In this document: one piece after another, positions 18,013-25,278 of the stretch
Position numbering within the stretch: position 1 is the first letter of the stretch
How the letters are laid out: every line of letters begins with the position of its first letter
IMG/VR virus record: IMGVR_UViG_3300031857_001193
Location: 1 to 26,211 of that record
Reading direction: 5' to 3' (one strand)
Length of the DNA stretch: 26,211 nt
Source of the DNA: a virus
Position numbers and translations under genes: made by a program
Notes under the pieces: model-generated
Seen by the model: only the letters and a program-made list of their open reading frames with translations
What the model was told of the DNA's origin: nothing
The model's database searches: none

Positions 18013-20269
18013 ATCCAGTGTATCTGGATTGTAGCCAAGACGAAACAGAGTTGTCGCTGTTTCTTACTGGGACACGAACTACGTTTGTTTGCTTAGTTGT
18101 GTTATTGACTGTTGGAGCAGAAACGATAGTATTTCCTGCTGGTGCTGTAGGTGCTTCTTTCATTGCAGCAGTTTCACTTGATTTTTTAGTTAATGTATCT
18201 GCAGAAGTTGGTTTAGATGCAGCGAGTAAATCAGATGCCTTAGCATAACCAACATCAACCTTACGTCTATCAAAGAAACTAAGTTTCTGATATGCATCAT
18301 CTTCTTTAACGATTTCAGCAATCTTATCGTTGTCAGTACCCTTTTGTGCAGCTGATTTAATTTGATCAAAAGCACGTTTACTAATTTCTCTGGATCCATC
18401 TTTACCTGCTGCATCGCCAGCAAGCATTGCTTTACCAGTCTTTGGATCGAAAGTAGCAAAGTCTTCTTTTATTACTGCTTTACCGTCTTTGCCAACTTTT
18501 TCAGTAGTGGTTAGAACTCTGGTTTCATCTGATTCTTTCTTACCAGTTCTTCTGTTGACTTCGCCTGTAGTTCCACTTGTTACTATGTTCTTACTATAGT
18601 TGCTCACCTCACCAGCATTACCAGAGGATTGAGCCATCTGTTCATTACCAGAAACTTTTACTGTGCCTTCTTCTGGACGGAATGGATACCATGGACCAAT
18701 AGAGAATTTTTTACCGAGTACAGAGAAACCAATTTCTGGTAATCCAAAATCTTCAAATATACTTAAGATTTTATCAGCCAATCCTTTAAAGAAATTGGTG
18801 ACTGGTTTAAATGCATTTAGTAGTGGATCAACAACATAATCAGTGATCAAGCCAAATAACTGTTTTGGTAACCAGAGAATAGCATCAAACAATGTTCCCA
18901 TTGCTTCTTTAACTGGCTCCCACAATTCACCGAGAATATTTGCTAACTTCTTCATGGTCTCAATAGGACTCATAATGAAGTTTTGAATCTGTTTTGGAAT
19001 AAACATAATCACATCAACAAGATCTCCGAACAAGTCAGAGAATGAGAATGAATCTAAGAATTTCTCTACTGCATCAAATCCTAGTGCGCCAGCAATCCAA
19101 GAGATAGCACCCTTAATTAAATCTAGTACACCACCAACAAGAGAAGAAAATAGTCCTTTAATTGCACCACCGATAGCACCAACTAAACCACCCTCTTCCC
19201 ATCCTTTCATAGCACCTTTGATTGTATCCCATACAGCCATAATTACCATAAGTGGAAATGCGATCTTTGACACAACTGCCGACACTGCACCAAATAGTTT
19301 ACCGAACACTGATAGTTTAGAACCCATCTCTGCAAAGAATCTTCCGATACCACCGAACCATTCAAACACTGCAGTAATACCACTGCGTATCATTCCAACA
19401 AACTTTGCGATTGGACCACTGGTTTCAGTCATTACTTTGAAACCTTCAATGATCGGTGTGATAAAGTTTGTGACTGCTGTTCTAATCGATGTGATTATTT
19501 TACCAATTGCAGAACCTTCACCAAGAATACCTTTAAAGTAATCTATTGCACCCTTAAACACATTAGCGATATTACCAGCAAGATTACTGAATACATTACG
19601 CACTGAACCTACTGCATTTTTGAAAATATTTTTCATACTTTCAACAAGCAGTGTAAAAGTTACCTCGATGTTAAAAAGTATTTTTCGTAGAGAAGGAAAC
19701 CATCTTGAAAGAAACACAACTGTTTTTTCAATAGCTAATCCGATACCTGTAACGAAGAATTTAACAGTCTTGACCCAAGCAGAAACCAACCCAGCAACAG
19801 TGCCAGCTGCGATTGCGATTGCAGAAAGAAGACCACCTAATCCAAACCCACCTTGTTCTTCTGTTTTTTGTGCTTTTATTTCTTTTGGTCTAGTATTTTC
19901 TTCAATTCGTTCGAGAAGTTCCATCTGTTTGCTCAGAAGTCTGCTATACTCTAGCTCTGCTTCTTTACTAGCTGGTTTAACTTCTTTTGGAACTACATCT
20001 ATCACACCACCATTCTTTTCAGGTTTAACTTCTTTTGGAACTACATCTATCACACCACCATTCTTTTCAGGTAGTTGTTTTATAGTTGGTGAATCGATAA
20101 CCTTTGCCTGACCATACATTGCTCCTGTTAAAGTATTAACACTTGAGGTTAACTCTTTAAGTGCCATAATAAGAGCAACGACGATTGGAGGTGCTTGTGT
20201 TGATCCACCGCCATCCGATGACATCGGTACGATCGCATTTGATCTCTGTTGCTCTAATATTGCTTGCAT
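18011..20269 (-). CDS. putative tail tape measure protein
   Basis: A 752-residue protein, the longest gene here. The centre (about residues 140-520) is a succession of hydrophobic and amphipathic helices rich in Phe, Gly, Ile and Trp (for example VFSNLAGNIANVFKGAIDYF), as in tape measure proteins, which line the tail tube and are ejected with DNA. The C-terminus ends in an Asn/Val-rich segment and NSDNSVSSWLQSRYTG. Two copies of EKNGGVIDVVPKEVKP (about residues 68-99) come from a perfect 48-bp tandem repeat. It is directly downstream of a gp26-like gene with a frameshift-type overlap, the usual place of a tape measure gene. It could be a gp29 counterpart, but no specific T4 gp29 motif is seen. 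Confidence 0.7.
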   Translation of the reverse strand: MQAILEQQRSNAIVPMSSDGGGSTQAPPIVVALIMALKELTSSVNTLTGAMYGQAKVIDSPTIKQLPEKNGGVIDVVPKEVKPEKNGGVIDVVPKEVKPASKEAELEYSRLLSKQMELLERIEENTRPKEIKAQKTEEQGGFGLGGLLSAIAIAAGTVAGLVSAWVKTVKFFVTGIGLAIEKTVVFLSRWFPSLRKILFNIEVTFTLLVESMKNIFKNAVGSVRNVFSNLAGNIANVFKGAIDYFKGILGEGSAIGKIITSIRTAVTNFITPIIEGFKVMTETSGPIAKFVGMIRSGITAVFEWFGGIGRFFAEMGSKLSVFGKLFGAVSAVVSKIAFPLMVIMAVWDTIKGAMKGWEEGGLVGAIGGAIKGLFSSLVGGVLDLIKGAISWIAGALGFDAVEKFLDSFSFSDLFGDLVDVIMFIPKQIQNFIMSPIETMKKLANILGELWEPVKEAMGTLFDAILWLPKQLFGLITDYVVDPLLNAFKPVTNFFKGLADKILSIFEDFGLPEIGFSVLGKKFSIGPWYPFRPEEGTVKVSGNEQMAQSSGNAGEVSNYSKNIVTSGTTGEVNRRTGKKESDETRVLTTTEKVGKDGKAVIKEDFATFDPKTGKAMLAGDAAGKDGSREISKRAFDQIKSAAQKGTDNDKIAEIVKEDDAYQKLSFFDRRKVDVGYAKASDLLAASKPTSADTLTKKSSETAAMKEAPTAPAGNTIVSAPTVNNTTKQTNVVRVPVRNSDNSVSSWLQSRYTG
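19974..20069. repeat. 48-bp perfect tandem duplication
   Basis: Two identical 48-base units (19974-20021 and 20022-20069) inside the tape-measure-like gene. The length is a multiple of three, so 16 residues are duplicated without a frame change. Zero divergence points to a recent duplication. Confidence 0.9.
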
Positions 20270-20451
20270 TATCGTTTACTCTCTATTCTCTTTTTTTCTT
20301 CTTCTAGATACTGTATCAGCATGAAAACATAAATCTCACGCTCGAACGGAATCATTTCTTCTACTTCTGTTAGCGAATATTTATGATATTGCATCAGGGC
20401 AAAATTCATTTTGTAATAATTTGACAAATTATCATGACAAAGGTTTATCAA
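20269..20451 (-). CDS. -1 frame extension of gp26-like protein
   Basis: A 60-codon open frame in the -1 register relative to the gp26-like gene, joined to it at a T8 run. It has no good start: the first codon is TTG, the first ATG (20409) has no ribosome site. A -1 slip on T TTT TTT, where the zero frame then hits TGA, would add these residues to the 240-residue upstream protein. The peptide (HKYSLTEVEEMIPFEREIYV, then FMLIQYLEEEKKRIESK) is typical of C-terminal domains of tail assembly chaperones. The end overlaps the tape-measure-like start (TAATG). A separate gene initiated at TTG is the alternative. Confidence 0.6.
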   Translation of the reverse strand: MINLCHDNLSNYYKMNFALMQYHKYSLTEVEEMIPFEREIYVFMLIQYLEEEKKRIESKR

Positions 20452-21170
20452 AAAAAACTGTCCATGCCCTCCAACCTAACTTTATGCTTTTTGCTACAAA
20501 CTGGACAGCCGTAGTCGATATCATAAGTTAGTTTTGGCATAGTTTCAAAGAATTTTTGGATTTTCTGAAACTGATCGGTTGTTAAATTGTTGATAAACTC
20601 AAGTAATTCAGTTTTTGTCTGATCTTTAGCATGATAAACCTCATTGCCATCATAAATGTAGTCGATAGACTGAGAAATAATGTTAAAAACTGATTCTGTA
20701 TCTGATTCTTTAAGGTTTTGAAACTTTTTAAGGATATCTACAGAAGGATATTTCATAACTACACCAACATCACCCCATAGATTGATGTTTTTCTCGTGTC
20801 CTTCTTTAGATTGCACTTTAATATCAGTCAAATTCACTGATACTTTAACTTTTGCCTCTTTATTTCTTTCTCCGTGATCCTCATCACATGAGAGAATTAG
20901 TTCTACAGTTTCGCCAACAGATTTTGATCTTAGTTGAGTGAAAATGTACTCCAAATCAAACATCGCAAGACTGCTGACATCAATTGTGTCTGTTATGCAT
21001 GATGTTATAACAGTTTTTAATGTCTCAACCATCACCTTTTCATCTTCGCTTTGCTGAGCAAGCATTAATGCTTTCTGATCTTTAACCAGAAATGGGCGAT
21101 AGTTGACAGTTTTATTTAACGATGGAACAACCAGACTGTAGACTGGTGTACTATTTGATGGTAATGCCAT
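20448..21170 (-). CDS. 26: gp26-like baseplate hub/tail assembly protein
   Basis: A 240-residue protein with VPSLNKTVNYRPFLVKDQKA near the N-terminus and YGCPVCSKKHKVRLEGMDSFF at the C-terminus, here as YGCPVCSKKHK then VRLEGMDSFF. This pairing marks the T4 baseplate protein family that contains gp26 (T4 gp26 is 208 residues). The CPVC knuckle may bind zinc. It ends in TTT TTT TGA TAA preceded by T, a canonical slippery heptamer. Position just before a tape-measure-like gene suggests it works as the tail assembly chaperone of this phage, as lambda gpG does; that is inference. Confidence 0.75.
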   Translation of the reverse strand: MALPSNSTPVYSLVVPSLNKTVNYRPFLVKDQKALMLAQQSEDEKVMVETLKTVITSCITDTIDVSSLAMFDLEYIFTQLRSKSVGETVELILSCDEDHGERNKEAKVKVSVNLTDIKVQSKEGHEKNINLWGDVGVVMKYPSVDILKKFQNLKESDTESVFNIISQSIDYIYDGNEVYHAKDQTKTELLEFINNLTTDQFQKIQKFFETMPKLTYDIDYGCPVCSKKHKVRLEGMDSFF

Positions 21171-21172
21171 TA

Positions 21173-21586
21173 CTATTCTCCTTTAGTCATATTCTTGATA
21201 AGTTTATTCAACTCAGTTGTGCTACCAACAAAGATAGCATTGTTTGTTACCTGTTTTGTCTTTTCAGACTTAGTTGGTTCATCTAGTTTCTGTTTTTGTT
21301 GATGTAAATCTAGTAGCTGCTGATTGATATCGGCTAACTGCTTCATTAAATTACCAACAACTTCAAATGCACGAGGATGTTCTGATTGTTGAGCAACCTC
21401 TATTGCTTTGTTAAGTGCTTCTTGTCCCTGTGTTAAAATAGATCTAAGATTATTACGAGAAACCTCATAGTCGTCTTCAATCTTTTCATTGGCTGGTTTT
21501 ATAACTTCGCCATCTTGTGTTATCAATTCAGTTTTGCCTATTGGTGTTACGCCAAATTCAGCAGATAATGCCTCATCAATCTTCAT
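21173..21586 (-). CDS. 16: terminase small subunit gp16
   Basis: A 137-residue protein matching the T4 gp16 layout: an N-terminal linker ending EDDYEVSRNNLRSILTQGQE, a long central coiled coil (residues 45-100, SEHPRAFEVVGNLMKQLADI) and a C-terminal NAIFVGSTTELNKLIKNM. T4 gp16 (164 residues) has the same DDYGVVRRN, HMEVFATLMGQM and NATVFMGSPTELM blocks. It forms rings that regulate the large terminase gp17 and initiate DNA packaging. The large subunit is not in the window; it may lie elsewhere. It lies one base from the next upstream gene and two bases from gp26. Confidence 0.88.
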   Translation of the reverse strand: MKIDEALSAEFGVTPIGKTELITQDGEVIKPANEKIEDDYEVSRNNLRSILTQGQEALNKAIEVAQQSEHPRAFEVVGNLMKQLADINQQLLDLHQQKQKLDEPTKSEKTKQVTNNAIFVGSTTELNKLIKNMTKGE

Positions 21587-21587
21587 A

Positions 21588-21914
21588 TTATTCTTTCGCC
21601 TTATTTACATACTTATCAAAAATAGCGTTGGCTACCCAAACACCCATATAGCCCATAAAGTACCATTCTGGAAATGTAGTTGGATTGCTAACGATCAGAT
21701 AGATAAAACCCCATGTGGAAATGACCCATGCTCCGAAGCGAGTGAATTTCTTTTCATCTAACTTTCCATCTTTACTCACTAAGTCTTTTATATCAAACGA
21801 GTCTTCTGGATTGCGATGCATTGCAATCATTGTTAAAAGAATGATAAAAAGAAGCACCCCAAGCAGTAATGCTAGGGTTGTTTTAATGGTAAGTAATGCT
21901 AGTATCTCAGTCAT
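21588..21914 (-). CDS. membrane protein, holin candidate
   Basis: A 108-residue protein with an N-terminal hydrophobic helix (ALLLGVLLFIILLTMIAM), a polar loop with Lys and Asp (NPEDSFDIKDLVSKDGKLDE), then two hydrophobic segments (FGAWVISTWGFIYLIVSNP and WYFMGYMGVWVANAIF) and a basic tail. Three spans and small size fit a class I-type holin, which would release the GH19 endolysin at 8400, but virion-associated membrane proteins of similar shape also exist in T4-like phages. It sits in a late structural operon, consistent with late expression. Its start overlaps the upstream gene end by one base. Confidence 0.6.
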   Translation of the reverse strand: MTEILALLTIKTTLALLLGVLLFIILLTMIAMHRNPEDSFDIKDLVSKDGKLDEKKFTRFGAWVISTWGFIYLIVSNPTTFPEWYFMGYMGVWVANAIFDKYVNKAKE

Positions 21915-22603
21915 TAGAATCTTACAAGTCCAGGTAATTGACTAATACCGTATGTCATTCCATTACCAGTCATAGTATTGCTAGCAAACCCTGCTGCTGC
22001 AGTATTTAAATTTCTTTGGAAGTTATCGTAATTGTCAGTATACTCATTATACCAAACATCAGGAATTTGTTCTTCCGTATCAAGAACATCAATCGCAGTA
22101 GAAGTCCAGTATTTGTATTGCATAGTTACATTTAATTTCATTAGCTCTTTACTGGAGTTATCTAACTGGATAGCAGAAATAGTTTTTGGATAGCACTCAT
22201 AAAGAGATATTTCATAACGTGTTCTATCGAGCACATCTTGAACTTCGATAAGCATATCACAAACATATTTGTTATAATAGTTAAATGCTCTCGTTTCTGG
22301 ATTTTGAATAACATTTACCCAGTTGTCAAATAATGTCTTTACTTGTAAGCTGGCATCTACGTAAAATGTTAGATTGATCGCTTCATATAATCTCTCATAT
22401 GGGATCTCACGAAACTCTCCATAAGATCTATTTTGAACTGTTGAATAGTTAACACCTGGAATTTGAACTGAATCGCAGAATAGTAAAACATTGTCTAAAG
22501 TTGCAGGAGATACTCCAGCTGGTGGATTAAATAAAACTGCAAATCGATTGGATCTAGCCAACGACTCAGTTTTAACTTGTGCTATAAATCTTTCGATCGA
22601 CAT
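21914..22603 (-). CDS. tail tube/tube-initiator protein (gp19/gp54 family)
   Basis: A 229-residue protein. SLARSNRFAVLFNPPAGVSP at the N-terminus, AINLTFYVDASLQVKTLFDN with WVNVIQNPETR in the middle, and SLYECYPKTISAIQLDNSSK with LMKLNVTMQYKYW later correspond to the blocks of T4 gp19 (tail tube) and its homologue gp54 (baseplate tube initiator). T4 gp19 is 163 residues and gp54 320; this is between. The extra C-terminal 60 residues (Asn/Thr/Gly-rich) and closeness to gp48 and gp53 favour a gp54-type role, but a tube protein cannot be excluded. Confidence 0.7.
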   Translation of the reverse strand: MSIERFIAQVKTESLARSNRFAVLFNPPAGVSPATLDNVLLFCDSVQIPGVNYSTVQNRSYGEFREIPYERLYEAINLTFYVDASLQVKTLFDNWVNVIQNPETRAFNYYNKYVCDMLIEVQDVLDRTRYEISLYECYPKTISAIQLDNSSKELMKLNVTMQYKYWTSTAIDVLDTEEQIPDVWYNEYTDNYDNFQRNLNTAAAGFASNTMTGNGMTYGISQLPGLVRF

Positions 22604-23205
22604 TATTGTTTCCTAATAATTCTTTTTGAATCTGCCCACACTTCTTGTTTTGATGCTCCAACAAATCGTTCGACTGGCAGTAGCATAGCTGTCGCCCAGT
22701 CGTTTGCATTAACTCTTCTAAACTGACTTCTAACATGAGGCATAAGATATTGTTTTATACAAGGTTTAGCTGCATTGTATCTAGACACTCCATCAATAAC
22801 TGCCCACGAATACTTTAGTCGAGTTGTCTCATCTAATCTATTGTTGTTCTTAAAAACCAACAACGAGTCAAGCAATCCTATACGAAGATTATATGGTAAA
22901 TAATGCATATTTAAACCGATAAAACCATCTTGTGTTTTTCTGTATGGAAAAACAAGAGGGAATCTGTCGTAGTAAGGCAATGTTTCTTTTAACTTTGGAT
23001 CATATATGTACATGTACAAATGTCCAGGCATAATCGTGGTCGTTAATTGATCCGTATTACCTGATATTACTTTCTGAGGTGTGAGATTTTCCCTCGCAAG
23101 CATTTGCACCTGACGATCGAACCAAGAACGAGATTTCTTAATCGCTGTGTTAAGATCGTACTTGTTTCTTTCGAAAACGTCTTTAATAGTTGGTTGTTTA
23201 GCCAT
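22603..23205 (-). CDS. conserved T4-like virion/packaging protein
   Basis: A 200-residue basic protein found in this neighbourhood of T4-like phages of aquatic bacteria. Recognisable blocks are MPGHLYMYIYDPKLKETLPY followed by YDRFPLVFPYRK (residues 59-90), INMHYLPYNLR-like LNMHYLPYNLRIGLLDSLLV, and ERFVGASKQEVWADS near the C-terminus. It lies directly downstream of gp4. In T4 the neighbours of gp4 are gp2 (DNA end protector) and gp50, so a head-completion or end-protector role is possible, but I cannot show likeness to gp2. A CCTAAATA box lies six bases before its ATG, within the end of gp4. Confidence 0.7.
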   Translation of the reverse strand: MAKQPTIKDVFERNKYDLNTAIKKSRSWFDRQVQMLARENLTPQKVISGNTDQLTTTIMPGHLYMYIYDPKLKETLPYYDRFPLVFPYRKTQDGFIGLNMHYLPYNLRIGLLDSLLVFKNNNRLDETTRLKYSWAVIDGVSRYNAAKPCIKQYLMPHVRSQFRRVNANDWATAMLLPVERFVGASKQEVWADSKRIIRKQ

Positions 23206-23210
23206 ATTAA

Positions 23211-23642
23211 TTATTTAGGGGACAAGCCTAGCTCTTTTTCCGTGATAATTTTAAATTCCCAGTTACGATCTTTACAGTAGTTTTTTGCAGCTTCCCACTT
23301 AGCTTGATTCTTGATAAATAAGAGAGATTCTGTTAGATACCTTTGAGTTTGTCTTCCAGGATACACTGGTGGTAGAGTTTGTTTTGCAGGTTTAACCTCA
23401 ACAAGAAACGTCTTCCCTTCCTTTATCGTAATTTTAAAGTCTACGAAATACCGATGGATTTTACCGTCGGTTGGGCATCTGTAAGGTATAATTGTTTCTT
23501 CTGAACTCCACCTTACTATGGATGGGTTTTTATCACACCAGTTGGCGAACATAGTTTCCCATGAAGACCTCATGATAATGTTTGTGGGGTCTCCGCTATA
23601 CTTTTCTGGGAAGATTGGTTTAAATAACCTTTTATGGTACAT
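23211..23642 (-). CDS. 4: head completion protein gp4
   Basis: A 143-residue protein with an N-terminal YSGDPTNIIMRSSWETMFAN, CDKNPSIVRWSSEETIIPYR in the middle and HRYFVDFKITIKEGKTFLVE then VKPAKQT, matching T4 gp4 (gp50/gp4, 150 residues). The D-F-x11-E-x-K pattern is a nuclease-like PD-(D/E)XK core (D68, E81, K83 by count). T4 gp4 is needed to complete the filled head before tail joining. It is the first gene of the leftward structural operon and starts just after the divergent promoter region. Confidence 0.85.
   Translation of the reverse strand: MYHKRLFKPIFPEKYSGDPTNIIMRSSWETMFANWCDKNPSIVRWSSEETIIPYRCPTDGKIHRYFVDFKITIKEGKTFLVEVKPAKQTLPPVYPGRQTQRYLTESLLFIKNQAKWEAAKNYCKDRNWEFKIITEKELGLSPK
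23212..23219 (-). promoter_or_regulatory. possible internal late promoter CCTAAATA
   Basis: On the - strand CCTAAATA ends six bases before the ATG at 23205, and there is no clear Shine-Dalgarno in between. It coincides with the last codons and stop of gp4 (CCT AAA TAA), so chance is a real alternative. Confidence 0.35.
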
Positions 23643-23644
23643 CG

Positions 23645-23652
23645 CCTAAATA
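23645..23652 (+). promoter_or_regulatory. late promoter CCTAAATA, rightward
   Basis: The rightward member of an inverted pair of CCTAAATA boxes in the 43-base gap between gp4 and gp48. The RNA would start near 23658, with a leader of about 28 bases containing the ribosome site AGGGGT before the gp48 ATG. Confidence 0.6.
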
Positions 23653-23670
23653 ATATGTTAGATTTCCTAA

Positions 23671-23678
23671 TATTTAGG
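23671..23678 (-). promoter_or_regulatory. late promoter CCTAAATA, leftward
   Basis: TATTTAGG on the + strand, i.e. CCTAAATA facing gp4. The RNA would start near 23665 with a leader of about 23 bases. It is the mirror image of the box at 23645-23652. Confidence 0.6.
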
Positions 23679-23685
23679 GGTAGGC

Positions 23686-24780
23686 ATGCCAAGTATAGAT
23701 AGACAGATAGAAAAAGCTGATCAAGCATCCAAGCTGGATCGCAGTTTTAAATCAGACAAGTATAAAATAGAACAACATATGTATCCCTTCGATTTGATGG
23801 GTGAGGGATCAAATTACACCGCAAATCAATATGGTGGAAATTATGTAATCTTCTATATCAACGTCGCTGTAGATTCAAAACTTTTAGACAAGTCTAGGGG
23901 CAAAGCAGAAGAAATCACAGACGATGTTTCTTTCACAAGAGATCGTGGTCCACTCTTAGCAGAAAATCTATCTAAAACAGGATTAGTTACTGGCGCAGTC
24001 GCAGGAACTGCTATTAAAGGTTTAATCGCAGGTGGCTTTGCTGGTGGTAAAGCATTAACTGGTGCTGCAGTTGCAGCTGCTCCAGGTGCTATCGCTTTTA
24101 CTGCTGCAGCTAATATTGCAGCATCAACAACTCGTGCACAAAAGCGACTAAAAACTGCAATTGCTTTGCATGTACCAAATCAGTTAAACATTCGTTATGG
24201 TCTTCAGTGGGGTGAGGAAGAAACAGCCACTGCCATGATGGCACCAATTCTTGGTGAAGCTGCACTAAAAGCACTTGATCAAAAGAATATAGACAACCTT
24301 GCTGCGCCAGCAAAAGCAGCTGTTGCGAATCTAGGTTTAACATCTGGACCAAATGCTGGTGCAGTTTCAGCTGCAACTGGTCTTGCAGCTAACCCACGTA
24401 AAGAACAAGTTTTTAAGGGTGTTGATTTTAGAACATTCCAGTTTGATTATCAATTCTTCCCACGTGATCCTAAAGAAGCAGAAAATGTATTGAACATTAT
24501 CAAAGCATTTAAACTTCATATGCATCCAGAGTTTAAAGACGCTAATAAATTCTTATACATCTATCCATCTGAATTTGATATTTCTTACTATACAAATGGT
24601 AAAGAAAACACAAATTTACATCGCCATACTTCTTGCGTGTTAACAGAATTGAACGTAAACTATACACCAAATGCTGCATTTACTACTTTTGAGAATGGTA
24701 TGCCTACTCAAATAAACGTAACAATGAGTTTCCGTGAACTTTCACTCATGGATAAAGATAAGATTGTGGAAGGACTATAA
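23686..24780 (+). CDS. 48: baseplate tail tube cap gp48
   Basis: A 364-residue protein aligned by pattern with T4 gp48 (364 residues). The N-terminal third opens with an IEQHMYPFDLMGEGSNY block, the middle (100-230) is a low-complexity Ala/Gly-rich helical region that includes GAVAGTAIKGLIAGGFAGGK, and the C-terminal third has TFQFDYQFFPRDPKEAENVL followed by NIIKAFKLHMHPEF, then LTELNVNYTPNAAFTTFENG and INVTMSFRELSLM. These last blocks match the tube-fold end of gp48, which closes the hub and starts the tube with gp54. AGGGG precedes the ATG. Confidence 0.85.
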   Translation: MPSIDRQIEKADQASKLDRSFKSDKYKIEQHMYPFDLMGEGSNYTANQYGGNYVIFYINVAVDSKLLDKSRGKAEEITDDVSFTRDRGPLLAENLSKTGLVTGAVAGTAIKGLIAGGFAGGKALTGAAVAAAPGAIAFTAAANIAASTTRAQKRLKTAIALHVPNQLNIRYGLQWGEEETATAMMAPILGEAALKALDQKNIDNLAAPAKAAVANLGLTSGPNAGAVSAATGLAANPRKEQVFKGVDFRTFQFDYQFFPRDPKEAENVLNIIKAFKLHMHPEFKDANKFLYIYPSEFDISYYTNGKENTNLHRHTSCVLTELNVNYTPNAAFTTFENGMPTQINVTMSFRELSLMDKDKIVEGL

Positions 24781-24783
24781 TAA

Positions 24784-25278
24784 ATGTATTTCGAAGACTT
24801 TCCAAGATTTGTTTATGACTTTGAAATTGGTGGCGAGAGAAAGGTTATTCTAATAACCGACATAACACGAAATGTTCGTTTTCGTGCAGAGTTGCTATCA
24901 AACATCTCTTTGTGGGATGAGTATGATATTGTAGACGATGAAACTCCAGAGATTATAGCTGAGAAGTTATATGGCAACTCTAATTATCATTGGATAATTA
25001 TGCTATTAAATGAACGATTTGATTACATAGCAGATTTCCCACTATCATATCCTAAACTTTTAAAATATGTAGAAGACAAATATGGTTCAGCCAATATAAA
25101 TTCTACACATCACTATGAAGACGCAAAAGGATTTGTTGTCAACTACGATAAACCAGGAGCAACTTCTGTTAGTAATCTACAGTATGAAGATAGATTAAAT
25201 GAAAGTAAACGCAGAATTAAAGTCATAACACCAGAAATGGTAGATAGAGTTATTCAACAGTTTGGTGAATTGTTATAA
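24784..25278 (+). CDS. 53: baseplate wedge gp53
   Basis: A 164-residue protein with PEIIAEKLYGNSNYHWIIML followed by LNERFDYIADFPLSYPKLLK, the hallmark of T4 gp53 (LYGNxxYHWIIML...D...WPLS/FPLS). T4 gp53 (196 residues) joins adjacent baseplate wedges to the hub. The C-terminus NESKRRIKVITPEMVDRVIQ is also shared with the family, where it contacts other wedge proteins. It starts three bases after gp48 and its stop overlaps the next ATG (TAATG), so the three baseplate genes are translated together. Confidence 0.9.
   Translation: MYFEDFPRFVYDFEIGGERKVILITDITRNVRFRAELLSNISLWDEYDIVDDETPEIIAEKLYGNSNYHWIIMLLNERFDYIADFPLSYPKLLKYVEDKYGSANINSTHHYEDAKGFVVNYDKPGATSVSNLQYEDRLNESKRRIKVITPEMVDRVIQQFGELL

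Noticed and set aside
18006-20111. Rightward frames opposite the tape-measure-like gene
   Set aside because: Long antisense frames are shadows of a 752-codon gene. They lack ribosome sites and protein-like conservation.
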